Notes: generated by a model not told the origin, from the sequence alone. Positions 26,316 to 38,610 are shown, numbered from the stretch's first letter. The stretch: 64,000 nucleotides of DNA from Marsupella aquatica (GCA_973895155.1 OZ316891.1:19530001-19594000); one strand, 5' to 3'. A program made the numbers and translations.

Positions 26316-28874
26316 CTAACTATCATAGTTTAGAGTCATCTTGTCATGCTCTAAACCTATATCCGTGATCAACCTGTCCAACCAAATTGCTTCCTTTGTC
26401 ACTTCTACTGTTGCAACATACTCTGCTTCTGTAGTAGATTGAGAGATACACTTCTGCAAGGTAGACTTCCAACTAATACATCCTCCTCCAAGAGTAAATA
26501 CATACCCAATTGTAGATCTCCTTGTATCCAGACAACCTCCATAGTCAGAATCTACATAGCCAACCAACGTAGTGGTTCTATCTGATTTGTCATCAAATAG
26601 TAATCCATAGTCTTGTGTTCCCTTCAGATACCTGAGAATCCATTTCACAGCTTCCCAATGTACCTTCCCTGGATTTGACATGAATCTGCTAACCTTGCCC
26701 ATTGATAGGGCAAAGTCAGGCCTAGTACAAGTCATCAAATACATTAGACTGCCTACTGCCTTCTCATAAGGAATCTTAGCCATTAGACCTTTATCCACAG
26801 CATCTGTAGGAGAGAAAGTTGATGATAACTTGAAATGTGAAGCTAAAGGAATACTCACTGGTTTACAATCCTCCATGTTGAATTGTGCAAGTACCTTTCT
26901 GGCATACTTGCCTTGATTCAAGCACAACTGTCCAGTATCAGAGTTCCTAAAAATCTCCATTCCTAAGATCCTCTTGGCCTTACAAAGATCTTTCATTCTG
27001 AATTTAGAACTCAATTTCGCCTTGAGTCTGTCAACCTCAGATTGATCTTTAGCCACAATCAGCATGTCATCCACATAGAGAACCAGAATGATGAAACCAA
27101 ACACATCATTCTTGACTGATTCGTATACACACAAGGATCATACACGAGATCATACACCATCCTTGTAAAATCTTGAGCAAGCATGAAATCATCAAATCGT
27201 TTGTTCCATTGTCTAGGAGCTTGCTTCAATCCATACAAGGACTTGAGCAATCGACAAACTAAGTTCTCTTGGCCCTTCTTCATAAAGTCTACTAGTTGTC
27301 TCATGAAGATCATCTCTTCCAAGTTGCCATAGAGAAAAGCAGTAAAAACGTCCATCTGATCCATCACCAGACCAAAAAAACACAACAACCTGACACAAGA
27401 TTCAAATTGTAGAATACTTAGCCACCAATGAAAAGACCTCATTGTAATCCACTCCTTTCTCCTGAGTGAATCCCTTGGCAACAAGCCTTGCCTTGTAGAT
27501 CTTGTCTCCACCCTCTAAAGGACTATCCTTCAACTTGTAAATCCACTTGCTTTTCACCACTTGCTGATCTCTTGGAAGCTCCACCAACTCCCATGTCTTG
27601 TTGTCACTCAAGGATTGCAACTCTCTCTGCATTGTTGCATTTCACTCATGATTCTGCTTTGAAGCACAAGCCTTACTGTACAAAGAAGGCTCTCCTTCTT
27701 CCAAGATCAAAGTCATATCATCATCAGGTGCAATGTCAATATCATCTAGCTTAGATGAGTCTGCCCATTGACCATACCTGGTAGGAGCTCTAGTAGAACG
27801 ACTGGAAGTTCTTCTAGTAGATGATTCAGATTGATCTGCTGCTGTTGCTGCTGGCTGAATTTGAGGTACCCCAGCAACAATCTGTTTCTCTTGTTCCATC
27901 ACAAGAACCAGCTCCATGCCCGGAGCTTCTCCATCTCTCCTGTCATGAACATCATCATAACTAATCTCCCCCTCAACTCGATCCGGGATAGGAGATTTCC
28001 CCTTGTTAGTATGGGAGTCCTGAGAATTTTCCCCCTCCTTTGATGATCTGGATTCATTAAAGAACACATCTCTACTGATAATTAGCTTACAGGTTACTGG
28101 ATCCCATAACCTATAACCCTTCACACTTTTCTGATAGTCAAGAAAAATGCACTATTTTGACTTGGACTCCAACTTGGATCGAAGTTGGGAAGGTGTAAGC
28201 ACATAAGCATCACATCCAAAAATCCTCAGATGTGAGTAATCTGTTGGACGCCCGTATCTCATTTCAAATGACGTCTTGAATCCAATAGAACTTGATGGAG
28301 ATAAATTTACCAAATAAGCTTGCAGTGTTGACAGCTTCAGCCCAAAATTTATGTGGTAAGCATGATTGACTCAACATACTCCTCGAGCGTTCCAATAGTG
28401 TTTGGTTGAGTCTCTTAGAAACACCATTTTGCTGAGGAGTATAACTCGTTGTGAGATAGCGTGTAATCCCCTACTCCTTACAATACGTTCCAAATTCCCC
28501 GGAACCGTATTCACCGTCGTTATCCGATCAAAGATATCTCACCTTGGTACCAGTCTGATTCTCAACTTGGGCTTTCCACTCCTTAAGGCAAAAACATTAG
28601 ACTTGTTGTGGATTAAGTAGATTCACACATACCTTGAGTAATCGTCTATGAACGTGACATAGTATAACCATCCAGAGTGTGAGAGAGTAGGGGCTGGTCC
28701 CCACACATCACTATGTACATACTCAAGTACCTCCTTGCTGGTGTGAGTTCCAACTTCGAAGGGTTTCCTGTGTTGCTTCCCAAGTACACAATGCTTACAA
28801 AAATCGAACTTACTATAGTGCAAATTATAAATCAAACCTCTTTTCAAAAGTACAGCCAAACCTTTTTCACTCAT
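26316..28874 (-). pseudogene. Copia 1 pol remnant: integrase, reverse transcriptase, RNase H
   Basis: Read leftward. 28,874-28,623: GAG-pre-integrase and start of integrase (HCVLGKQHRKPF, then FIDDYSRYV). 28,124-27,642: integrase tail and linker (PTRYGQWADSS). 27,632-27,402: start of RT (WIYKLKDSPLEGGDKIYKAR, VAKGFTQEKGVDYNEVFS). 27,511-27,059: RT core with MDVFTAFLYGNLEE and SLYGLKQAPRQW. 27,134-26,316: catalytic YVDD box (LYVDDMLIV), the RILGMEI block and RNase H (TRRSTIGYVF, then STTEAEYVA). Several frame changes separate these pieces and the integrase core between 28,124 and 28,623 is damaged, so no full polyprotein can be made. The 3' end is further cut by the MITE at 25,943. Confidence 0.92.
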
Positions 28875-29077
28875 GTGACCTAGCCGGAAGTGTCACAGTC
28901 GACCCATCTCCTCATGAGATAAGGTTATATTGGCCTCATCACATACTACTCTGCCCTCTCAACGATCTATCCGATGAGCCCACCATCAACAAGTTTCATG
29001 CGACAAAAATTCTCGGGATCTTCAAACCATCAACTGCACAAGAAATTCTTGTCACCACAGTGTTGTCTCCCAGACAT

Positions 29078-29089
29078 GCTCTGATACCA
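29078..29089 (-). promoter_or_regulatory. primer-binding site of Copia 1 (tRNA-iMet)
   Basis: The minus strand reads TGGTATCAGAGC two bases inside the 5' LTR, the usual initiator-methionine tRNA primer site of plant Copia elements. Confidence 0.92.
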
Positions 29090-29091
29090 CT

Positions 29092-29384
29092 TGTTGGGGA
29101 TAATCCCTATCCCAAGACACCATGCACATGAGAACACCATACAAAGTAGTCGACACAGCGAGTACGTGGTTCACCTCATGACCGAGGCTACATCCACGGG
29201 AAAGCAAGAGACCTTTACTTCTCTCTTGCTCAACTCCAACAATGAACTGAAGATCCACAAGGGACTGGCACCAGCCTTGGCTATATACACAACAGCACTA
29301 CCGCTAACCTTAGCTAAGTCTTAACCTAAGTTAGACTAACTGTGGTTAGCTATAGAGTCACAAGACTAAGAGCAATGCCTAACA
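29092..29384 (-). repeat. 5' LTR of Copia 1
   Basis: A terminal direct repeat of the element. Its outer end abuts the AATTT duplication and its inner end abuts the tRNA primer site. Confidence 0.95.
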
Positions 29385-29389
29385 AATTT

Positions 29390-32300
29390 CCCATGAGCTA
29401 GTTGGGTAGTGGGGACCATGCATATATACATGGAGAGGTGCATAAAAGATCTCCTGTGCACTTATAGCATAGTGCATACCGTGGACAAGTGCAGGCTAGC
29501 TTGGGGCATCTCCCCGGGATCCTGCCCTTAGACATTGTATCTACAGTTGACTAGCCCATTGCCCATGTGTGGTATAATATTATCTTATTGTAGATATGTA
29601 GTAAGTGATGTTGGATGGAAGAATTGTAGGGCCTAAGTGTTGTTGAGCATAACTAGGATGATCAGGCAGTTGGATAGTACTGGGAGTTAATCTGCAAGTC
29701 AACGTAGCCACCTGATTCAAAGGAGTGTGCTGCTTAGAGAGTGAGGGGTTGGGTGTTAAAAGGTGCACAATGGCACCTTGAGGTCTATCTTATGGTTAAG
29801 AAAAAGTGTGACTGTAATCAAAGGGCTAGGGAGTCTCCTACCAGAATGACATTTGGTAAACCACCATAAGAAAACACAAGCATGATTGCAATTATGTTGG
29901 ATGGCAGCTTTCAAGGTCCCACTGCAAATCTAGGAGTGTAACATGTTCCAAAGGTATCTGTAATTTTTTAAGGGAACCTGGCCTTCTTCCAAGGGTTTCA
30001 CAAATTACACTCTTTACAGTTTTTAGTGTGAGTCACTAAACAATTAGTGTCATACACACTAATTATGGGTTGCCTGTGAGTTTCCATCCAACCCTTAATT
30101 AAACAAAAAATGATATGTTGAAAAAATCTGATAATTTGAGGTGACAATTTTTTCATAAAAAGATTATGAGTTTCTGAATTTGCTCTATGTGTTTGAGTGG
30201 ACCCACCCAAAGCGGTTTAGAGCAGAAACCACACATATTACCCACCCTAAGTGATCTGGCAAGGAACACATTTACATGAAGGAGTGGAATTTGGAGCAGA
30301 TCACTCTGGGCAGGGATTGAAGGGTTTAGGGGCAAAGTGCTAGCATTTAGTAGTCTTTGCAATCGTGCAAGTTCCAATACCTTTGATGAATATAAACTTC
30401 CAGAATTTTTCTTTGCCTCCACCTACTTGCCATTATTAGCCATTTACTAGGAGAATGGTGAGAATTTTGTCTCCACTTGTCACTACTATAAGAATCATGA
30501 TGAAAAAGTATTGCTTCTTAAACAAGGAAGATCCACCCCCCAAAACAAGTAACTCCGTGCTAGCCTTTCCTAGACAGTAGTCTTTGCAATAGTGCAAGTT
30601 TTCTTTTTTCACATAATAGAGGCCCCATATGTCTATTTTCATCTCTCTACCAGTGGTATGTCCTCATCTACCAGAAGGACATATATGTTTCAGTTAACAG
30701 CTTCTGGTAGATGAGGACAATCTTACAAGTAACTACAATTGGTGGCTCAATAGAGGGCTCAATCCAAGCCATTGTTTTTCCTGTCACTTTTATTGTTGTA
30801 GATGAGCTTTTGACATCATTCATCCAAATCAAATTTTGTGCACACAAGTTTAGTAACAAACTTACAACACTCCTTTTGAATGCACTTTGGCAATATGATC
30901 TACCAAACATACAATACCTTTTTTAATGCACTTTGGCAATGTGATCTACCCAAAGGGATTGAGCTGGACCCACATACTGGTTGAGCAAATTCTTTGTGTG
31001 TGGGTTCTGCACCATGGCAGATCTACTCAACATACAACACTCCTGTGAATGCACTTTGGCAATGTCATCTACCCGAAAGGATTGAGTTGGACCCACATAC
31101 TGGTTGAGCAATTCCTTGTTTGTGGATTCAGCAATATTGCAGAATTACCCTACACACAACACTCGTTTGAACTCACTTTGGCAATGTACACTTGTTTGAA
31201 CTCACTTTGGCATTGTAATCTACACTAGTTAAAAGAATTGAGCTGGACCCACATACTGGGTGAGAAATTGAGAAATTCCTTGTGTAGATTGAGCAGCATA
31301 GCAGCATTGCAACAGCACGCAATTCCCCCACACTGTGCTGTCTGATTATTTTTCCCTTGTTTTGGTACACAGATTCTGGCATTGCTTAAGGAGTTCGACG
31401 ACCTGAACTGCACGGCAGGGCACGAATATCATGTAGCCGTCACTACAAGTAGAGCATCGGCGAGGGAGGGATTTGGGAGCGGCGCGCATGTGCTGCGTTT
31501 CCCTGTCCGTTTTCGATCTATCGTGTTCAACTTCTCCAGGCCCGAGCACGCCTTCGCTCTTTGTCAAGGTGGTATAAATTGGTCTACTCTAGAATAATAG
31601 CCCTTCTACTATTTAATACTGGATTCAAGGACCGAGAGTCAGTAGGTTTTTTCGTACCCGGGCTCAATTGACCCTGCAACCGGATGCATGTGCGAGATTG
31701 ATGGTCCTAGCCTTCAAAAGCGGAAGAGAGAAGGTGCGTATGGACTCTTTCAAAAAGAATCGCACAAGGTAGAAGGCCAGAAGTTTAAGGGACCTAGCTC
31801 AAATTGGACTTTCGCCCTTCAAACTAAAATTCTTGACCTCTTCATCAGCCACCTGAAAATCTTGACCAAAATTTCAAGACATTTGACATCCGTGGGGTTG
31901 GTGAGACTCAGCTCAGACAACTACAGATGACAACCGCGAAATACTTCATGAAGGACAACGTGAGCAGGGGCCTCGAATATTGTATTGAATCTATAGAGTA
32001 ACGGAAAGTAAAGCTGAATCACGGTATCTGAAACAGAGTGTACCATAAAGTCACAAACCGAGCCTGACATGTCTGCCATACACCTAGCTGCTGTTTTAGT
32101 GGACAAAAGTGGCTACATGGGAGCACATCGGCACAGACAGACCACCCTCTCTGATGAAATCCAATCTCTGCTATTATCGCGACAGTTTCGAGTTCACCAG
32201 AGTCGAAGAAAAGTGAACTGGACTCCAAAATGAAGGGAGAAACAAAAAAGACAGTGCAAATGGAATTAAAGTCCGAGGTCTTCATATCTGGCACAGGGGA

Positions 32301-33331
32301 TGCAAATCACAACCAAAAGTGTCCTCTTGCTGACACAGTTCTCCAAATTAGTGTTAGAGGTGTTCACGTATGGATATGCTTCTGTCTGACAGCAACGAGA
32401 TTTGCACTCAAGGTCTTCGTGTCTAGAACTGTCCTCCTTCTGACGGAAATTCCCACGAGCAGATGAAATTTTTTATTCGGCTCTTATCATCTCGCACACA
32501 GGATGCAAAGCTCTCAATTTCCAAGAAAAATATCAACCTCCCTAGTTTTATAGGAAACGAACACAATGTGAACATTTAGTGCATTCATCCGGAAAACTAT
32601 TTCATGGATTGCTGCTCATTAATGGATAATGCCCAGATGTTAGTGATTTCCCAGTGGGAATGTATATCAATGAAACCTCATCTTGATCGTAAGTAAAACC
32701 TTAACTCCCAGCGTTTTCCCTGGCGGCCAAGACAGATCAATTGCAGCAGGGGAGTGACACGAAAGGCTGCCACCGCGATTCTCTCCCATGCCCTTGCGCA
32801 CTGCCACCGCGTTCGCTCCCCTCCTCTTGCCGTCAGAGACACCTTTCTGCCTTAACTGTTCTCAGAATGGCAACCGCGTTGCAACAGCTTCAAAAGCAAA
32901 GACGGCATTGAGAGCGAATTGGGTGTGGCTGCCATTGTTCGCTGATGATGCAGATACTACATCGGCGATTGAAGAAATCTTTCTGCTCTTGGAAGTTCAT
33001 TCCGCACCCTTCCGCCAGATTGTAGAAGAAATGCACTAGTTGCACACTACACAACTTCAGCCCAAGAAATCTGTTCCAAGCGAAGGTGATATTGAAATGA
33101 CAAACAGCGTATTAAAAATTGTCTCATCTAATCACGGAGTCTTGGCTCTTTTTGTCCAGATCTTCCGGGAGACGAAGAATATTATAACTCAAGAACATAC
33201 AAGTGGTAAAATCTCCCCCGCACATGAGCGAGAGTCAATCTTGTAATACGAATCGCACCCTTCTACCATCATCATAGCCTCATCGATCTTTGCTACTTCT
33301 ATACTACTCTGAGGAGAAATATCAGCTTTGA
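29390..33331. other. intergenic region between Copia 1 and the CHY-RING gene
   Basis: Mostly AT-rich DNA. A ~115-base imperfect tandem repeat lies at 30,866-31,300. A GC-richer island at 31,380-31,600 is open in more than one frame but matches nothing I recognise. An 83-codon open frame at 32,788-33,039 (plus) has no recognisable motif. No gene is called. Confidence 0.45.
30866..31300. repeat. imperfect tandem repeat, unit ~110-120 bp, about four copies
   Basis: The blocks CACTTTGGCAATGT, GATCTACCC/CATCTACCC, ATTGAGYTGGACCCACATAC and GGTTGAGCAA recur in order. Strong copies begin near 30,930, 31,050 and 31,200. Truncated copies are near 30,880 and 31,165. Confidence 0.8.
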
Positions 33332-34321
33332 TCATGCAATCCCATCCCTTATCTGCCGTGTGTTGTAGGATTTACAAGTGCTACACTTATGCCCAATAAC
33401 GTGAAATAAGGCCTTGCCGGTGGCACCACAATCATTACATAAGATGCAAACCGTCTGATTTCTATAACGCACTGGCATAGGTGTCGCAACTATCTCTTGA
33501 TCCATTTGCTCCCATATTTGGGTCATGTCAGACGTTGATTTTGAGCAGATAGGACAAAAGAACTGGGCGTGTTTCTTCATCTGCTCGAAACATTCAAGGT
33601 GCATGGTATGACCACATTTAAGCACTTCAATGTGTTTCCTCGAGTCAAATAGATACTCAATGCAGACCGGGCAATTCTGATGCATCGTCTGCTCCACGCA
33701 GGGGTGTCCGTTCTCCAAAGTTACATTGAGGCAGCATCCACATCGTTGGCAGTGGAAGAACCTGTCCTGGCCTCCAGTTCTACAGATTCCACAATCGTCG
33801 CAGTGGAACTGTCCTTTAGTCGTGTCATCATCAAAGAACCTGCATTTGCCACAAAAATACTCTCCCATTTTGACTCCACAGTTCACACATATCTGGTGGA
33901 CCTCTTGCTCGGTTGAACAGATGGAGCAGATCACGGATTCCACTCCTTGGAGAGGTAAATCATAGCACTTCTTCTTCGGAAGCCTCTCACAGCTCTTGCC
34001 TTCTTTCCGCTTCTTCTTCGGAAGCGGCTCATGGCTCTTGGCTTCATTGTGACAATGGCGGCAATCGAACACCTCTCTGCAGCAAGGAGCTCGAATTCTG
34101 CACCTCCTCCTGTAATGGGAACACCCATACTTCATACGGCCAAACGATTCTCGTGCTTGCTGCTGCTTCTGCGCTCTCTCCGTCGTCAGAGTACTTCTGA
34201 GAGAATGCTCATTTGGGATTGGAGAAGAATCCTGGTCCAGAGCCACAGCAGCACGAAAATTCTTGCAAGGCATGTTCTCATCGTGGGCCGAGTATGGAAG
34301 CCCGATGACCATAACCGCCAT
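33332..34321 (-). CDS. CHY zinc-finger / RING-H2 E3 ubiquitin ligase (CHYR/MIEL1 type), intronless
   Basis: Plant counterpart of RCHY1/PIRH2. Domains in order: CHY zinc finger (YGCSHYRRRCRIRAPC ... FDCRHCHNEA), CTCHY finger (CNCGVKMGEYFC-like segment ... FHCDDCGICRTGG), RING-H2 (CPVCIEYLFDS ... LKCGHTMHLEC ... CPICSK) and C-terminal zinc ribbon (CILCNDCG ... HKCSTCKSYNTRQ). The protein should transfer ubiquitin to target proteins; Arabidopsis relatives act in MYB30 turnover and ABA/drought responses. The whole protein is one uninterrupted exon, whereas I recall the plant family as multi-exonic. The ATG at 34,321 gives about 329 residues; ATGs at 34,468 and nearer the CHY domain are alternatives. 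Between CHY and CTCHY lies an unusual insert with two PKKK clusters, made by a 42-base in-frame duplication. Zinc ligands look intact. Confidence 0.92.
   Translation of the reverse strand: MAVMVIGLPYSAHDENMPCKNFRAAVALDQDSSPIPNEHSLRSTLTTERAQKQQQARESFGRMKYGCSHYRRRCRIRAPCCREVFDCRHCHNEAKSHEPLPKKKRKEGKSCERLPKKKCYDLPLQGVESVICSICSTEQEVHQICVNCGVKMGEYFCGKCRFFDDDTTKGQFHCDDCGICRTGGQDRFFHCQRCGCCLNVTLENGHPCVEQTMHQNCPVCIEYLFDSRKHIEVLKCGHTMHLECFEQMKKHAQFFCPICSKSTSDMTQIWEQMDQEIVATPMPVRYRNQTVCILCNDCGATGKALFHVIGHKCSTCKSYNTRQIRDGIA
33968..34051. repeat. 42-bp in-frame tandem duplication inside the CHY-RING gene
   Basis: CTTCTTCTTCGGAAGC starts at 33,968 and at 34,010. On the minus strand this duplicates a 14-residue segment, SHEPLPKKKRKEGK followed by SCERLPKKK, producing two basic clusters. 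Confidence 0.88.
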
Positions 34322-35744
34322 TACAGAGGAGAGATGCGCACAGCGCAAGAAGGCAAACCAGAGGTGCTTCTTCGATGAAACGCACAATTTTGAAATGCGA
34401 TCAAGAAGTAGCAAGCTCAGAAAATGGGAAATCCAATCATGAAACTTGAAGGAACAAAGTAAAATCATGCACTCCAATCAGATGATTTCCTTTCAGTTAT
34501 CTCGCAATTCACCCACACCATCGCAAGTCCCAAATCCCAATATCCCCAAATCCCAAGCAAAGGTCTAAAATAAGAGATACTAACTTTATGAAAATAGCAA
34601 GCGGTGGGACATATTAATTTCCTCGTTGATTGCAAAGGCTTGTTGGGCAGGTTTTTCTATTTGTGGGTCCAGATTCCAGAGTCATGAGTGATGCCCACAA
34701 AAGTGGGCTCCATGCTTGATGGACCCCAAACCAAACCATTCTTCTCAACCAACCCCATGAGGGTTTTGGGTACGTCGATTTAGGTTCTATCCAGGTCTAG
34801 CAAGGATCTGGATCATTCAAAGGTCCCATCAAATAACATTTTTCTTTTTGTGGTTTATAAAGCATGTACATCCAAGGAAGGTGGGTACAATAAAGTACCT
34901 GCCCGTACTGTATAAGTACTGCCGTATTCACAAGTTGTTGTTTCTGAGAAGGAAGTCAATGGTAGTAAAGGTGGCTGTACAAGGTGTTATCTGGGGGCCC
35001 ACTGCTTCCTTTTTATTCCCTAGTGAGTGGAAAGTGAACTCCCGGGTGAAGTGGCTATTTTGTCTAGAACTTGGGTCCCCCTTCACACGACATCCATGTT
35101 TCACTTGCATACTTAAACCACCCCTGGCCATATGAAAAGAGAAGTGTCCTAAGATTTCTCCTTTTTTCACATTTCTCTCCTACTTTGCTTTACAATTTCA
35201 GGAAAAAAATACTGAAATGGTTAAATCTGTGGAACCAGGTTTCTGTCATGGCTATGGCTAAAGGCTATTTAAGGGCATTTTACAAGCAATAGAGGACACA
35301 TATGCTACATTTTACCACAGCAAACACCAGAAAGAAATCAATAGCTAAAGCGAAACTGACCTCTTAGGTTTTCAATACTTTGGTTTAAGATCTATCAAAT
35401 GTCCTGATAAGTGAGGGGTCCATCAAGTTTTCATTTTGGGGGGTCCATCAAGTATATATCGCTTTGATTTCAAAAAAATTAATTGCATTTATATTTATTG
35501 AACTTTATTATCTATAAAAAAAAATGTCTCGAGCCTATCTTTAGAACAAGAAGTGGCCCTTGTGAACAAAAGTGACAAGTGCCCCCTATTTCTTAGAAAA
35601 CGACCCTAAGAACCTTTTAGGCTCGAAAAAGACTTGATGGGCCCCGGGAGTAAAACCCCTCCCTCCGGTCCTCCACGTTTGGAACGACTGCCTGGCCGCC
35701 CCCAGGAGGCCAGGACCCTGCCGATCAATTCTGTATAGTCTCTG

Positions 35745-35915
35745 AAATCTATTTTTAAGTGACCAAAATTAGCTAGATTCCACCTCTTCTCTTCTGAAAA
35801 GTCTTGGTGACTTTTGGCTAAAATTGGCTAGTTTGTTTTGGACTTCCGTTAGCCAGTTTTCTCACCTAGCCACCGACCCCATCACCCAGAATCCCACGGT
35901 CATCCTTGAATACTA
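35745..35915 (+). repeat. dispersed repeat copy (family of 14.9 kb)
   Basis: TTGGCTAAAATTGGCTAG and ACCCCATCACCCAGAATC correspond in order to blocks on the opposite strand at 14.9-15.2 kb and to 36,545-36,675. Confidence 0.6.
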
Positions 35916-36544
35916 TGAGATCTGGCACTCACAAACCAGTTGAGTGAAATTAGGTAAGGAATCTTTGCAGCATCCTCTCCTTCATACAAGATTAGTCATT
36001 CTCCACCCTTGCGAAAAACGAAAATCCGTCTATGCCCTCAGTTCGAGAGGAACTCAGTCCAATTCTTTGTATTGTTTTTTAGTGTGCATATGCAGCAGTG
36101 GCGGTTTGCCATGTCTTCTCCATGCCTTTGCGAGGCAAAACCTACTGTAGAAATTTGCGAGGCTAGGCAGTGATTTGACTGTTCGAAGGGGCAGCTTTGC
36201 TAGTCCATCTACACCAACGGCTTCACAAGGTAGCAAGGCATCAGAAGGGCTTGCTTGGGGAAGGCATTGCGAGAGCTGACAGTGAAATCTTTGGCAATAA
36301 AATCTCTCCAATTTTTGGGGTTCCTACGGAGAGGAAGAATTTCAGGTTAGAACAAGCTTAGTGAGCTGTGATCAGTAATCTGATTCCAAATCAAAAGCAG
36401 CTCATCGGCTGCACAGATGGTGGAGTCCAGGGCAATTGTCCAGGCAAGATGTCAGTCCTTTTTCAAACTGGGGGAGCACCTGAGAGGCTTTTCCCTCTAA
36501 TCAACTCTTTTTCTGTGTTCAGATCTCTCACCAGCAAATTTTCC

Positions 36545-36675
36545 AGGGTTGAAAACTCCACTTCACTAGAAAGGTTTTGCCACTTAAGGCAAAAATTGGC
36601 AGGGTTTTTGTCTTGGATTAGAATGTTTTTCAACTAGCCACAGACCCCATTAGCCAGAATCTGGCAGTTATTTAT
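36545..36675 (+). repeat. dispersed repeat copy (family of 14.9 kb)
   Basis: AAGGCAAAAATTGGCAGG and ACCCCATTAGCCAGAATC are in the same order and spacing as the 35.8 kb copy. Confidence 0.6.
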
Positions 36676-38439
36676 TGGTCTATTCTTTATACAAGAACTA
36701 AGTGTCAAAGACTAATCTAGGGAAACTAGATAAAGAATAATCCTAGCATCTTTATCGTCATAGAAGGTGACATTTGCCACCCTGGCAACCAAAAAAAACC
36801 TTAAGAATTACTCTCCATTAGACCATTCCCAGTTCCCGATTCAAGCATCTACAGTAAATTGTCCCTCATTATGTGCAACTCTTCATAGGAGATGTTAACA
36901 GCTCTTCAGGCCCTGATACCTATACCAGGCCACTCTTGAATGGCCATTCACAATGTGAATCAATGGCTTAAATGCTGTTTGAGAGAATATATTTTCCCGT
37001 GTCACCTATAGGCATGGAGTTATTTCATCTGCAATTAAATTACAAGCTCAGTCCAAGCCGTCATGACTACACATTACAAAAGAAAATTGGTTATTAGCCT
37101 GTTGGGAAATTTGTTGGATTTGATACCCGGTTTGCCATTTCATCCTTGCTCTTGGAGCAATACTTGTTTTAGTGCAGAGCCATTACGTTTTTATGGTCAT
37201 CCAAGAAAAAACTTCCCATGGACGTACTTAAGTGCCAAATGTGGTCAAGGTTAACTATGTCATTAGGGTGTTTCAAAGCTGAGAAATTATGGAGCCACAA
37301 ACTAATGGTCATAACTTTTTCACAAGGTTATGTACTTTTATATTTTTTTTTTGCTTTCATTGGCCTCTACAGTGACTAATGTTAATGGCATATGACCAAT
37401 CCTTATGGCAAAAAGTTATGGACGATGAATTTCATGGTCCATAAGTTTTTGTGTCCTTAATCTGAAACTATGGAGTTAACGTCCATCAAATTGTCAGCTT
37501 TGAGACACCCTATTAGACCTAAGGGTTCAGTTGACCAACTACATTTTGACAAAAACATGATTGTTCATAGGAAGGTAAGGTGTGATCTGATTAAGGTTAG
37601 TAGTGTTTGAGTGTGGTATATAGAGGTTTCAGCAGTCCATCCATATAACTTGTCCAAGAGTGTGGTCAGTGGAAGCTTTGGTTGTGCCTTGGAATCATGA
37701 GATGGTAGCTATCTATCTACTACTATAGGGAAACATGAAAAGACAAAGAGGGCTGAGATTTGGAACAAGGAGGACTGAGATTTGGGTAGCAGTCAAGGAC
37801 CAGATTTTGTCCACTCTATCACATACATGTAACTATCACTTATGTGCACTCCACTTGTAACCATGGCAAACCAAAATTTGACCATGCTTGGCTAGAAATT
37901 GAAGCCATCTGTACATATTTATAAATAAACACTGCCACAGAACAAAAGGCACCCGTGAAGGCTCCATACCAGGACACATGATCCCAAAGGCGAGAAACCC
38001 AATAACGGGCAGGAAAACAATGGAAATGCCCAGGAAGGCCAAGGAGCCAGAAGCCATTCCATTTGTCTGTGTCTGGCCTCTATTTAGTGAGACCTCAGCT
38101 AATGCAACCTTGATAAGTTATATCCTCCCATAAGTTCATGGATTTTTGTGTAACACAAATGCTAAGATGTAAGTTGCAGCTTCAGTCAATACCTGGTCAG
38201 TAAAATAATCTTCTTCAAACAAGATGCTTAGACCAATTTGTGCAATTTTTTATAAGTGCAAAAGTTCATAATATTGCACTTACCAGTTAGTGCAATCATT
38301 CTAATTGTCCAAGTATGTATCTTGTTAGATTGCAAGGGACACCATAGCCAGATGTGAGAGTGGTAATAGGAAGTTCCAACTGCTACGTCTCCTTCCTTGG
38401 TGTCTTTATAGATGTGTATGATACAAAGGGTCGTCATGG

Positions 38440-38610
38440 TATCTGACCAAGGGTTAGGTTAACCTTGGGTATTAGGTAACTAGACTAGTATATCATAACA
38501 TATTTGACTTATTAAGGTTCAAGTGGCTGAATGCATTGCACCTATCAGGATTTTGAAACTGCAACCTACTCATTAGGTTGCACTTACCAATACCTGCAAT
38601 GTGATTAGTT
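38440..38610. repeat. dispersed repeat shared with 59.47-59.64 kb
   Basis: Both regions contain TATCAGGATTYTGA, AAGTGCAA/TGCAACCTA, ACTCATTAG and TTACCAATACCTGCA in order. Confidence 0.55.

Larger units (their letters stand above)
25284..29384 (-). mobile_element. Copia LTR retrotransposon 1, gag-deleted, TSD AATTT
   Basis: A 4.1 kb element bounded by ~292-base LTRs (25,284-25,575 and 29,092-29,384) beginning TGTTGGG and ending AACA. It is flanked by AATTT at 25,279-25,283 and 29,385-29,389. It lies on the minus strand, so the 5' LTR is at the right. A primer-binding site TGGTATCAGAGC (initiator Met tRNA) and a purine tract adjoin the LTRs. Pol is present in the Copia order (integrase before RT/RNase H) but broken. 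Gag and protease are missing between about 28,955 and the PBS, where Copia 2 has ~1.5-2 kb. By eye the LTRs differ at about 15 substitutions (mostly transitions) and one indel. It is non-autonomous. Confidence 0.95.

Noticed and set aside
30866-31300. Possible CRISPR-like array
   Set aside because: Units are ~115 bases, imperfect, without short direct repeats and unique spacers, and the genome is a plant's. It is a tandem repeat.
31380-31600. GC-richer island open in more than one frame
   Set aside because: It looked like an exon with an AG before it, but no protein family was recognised and no partner exon was found.
32788-33039. 83-codon open frame near the CHY-RING 3' end
   Set aside because: No motif, no neighbouring exons; could be chance.
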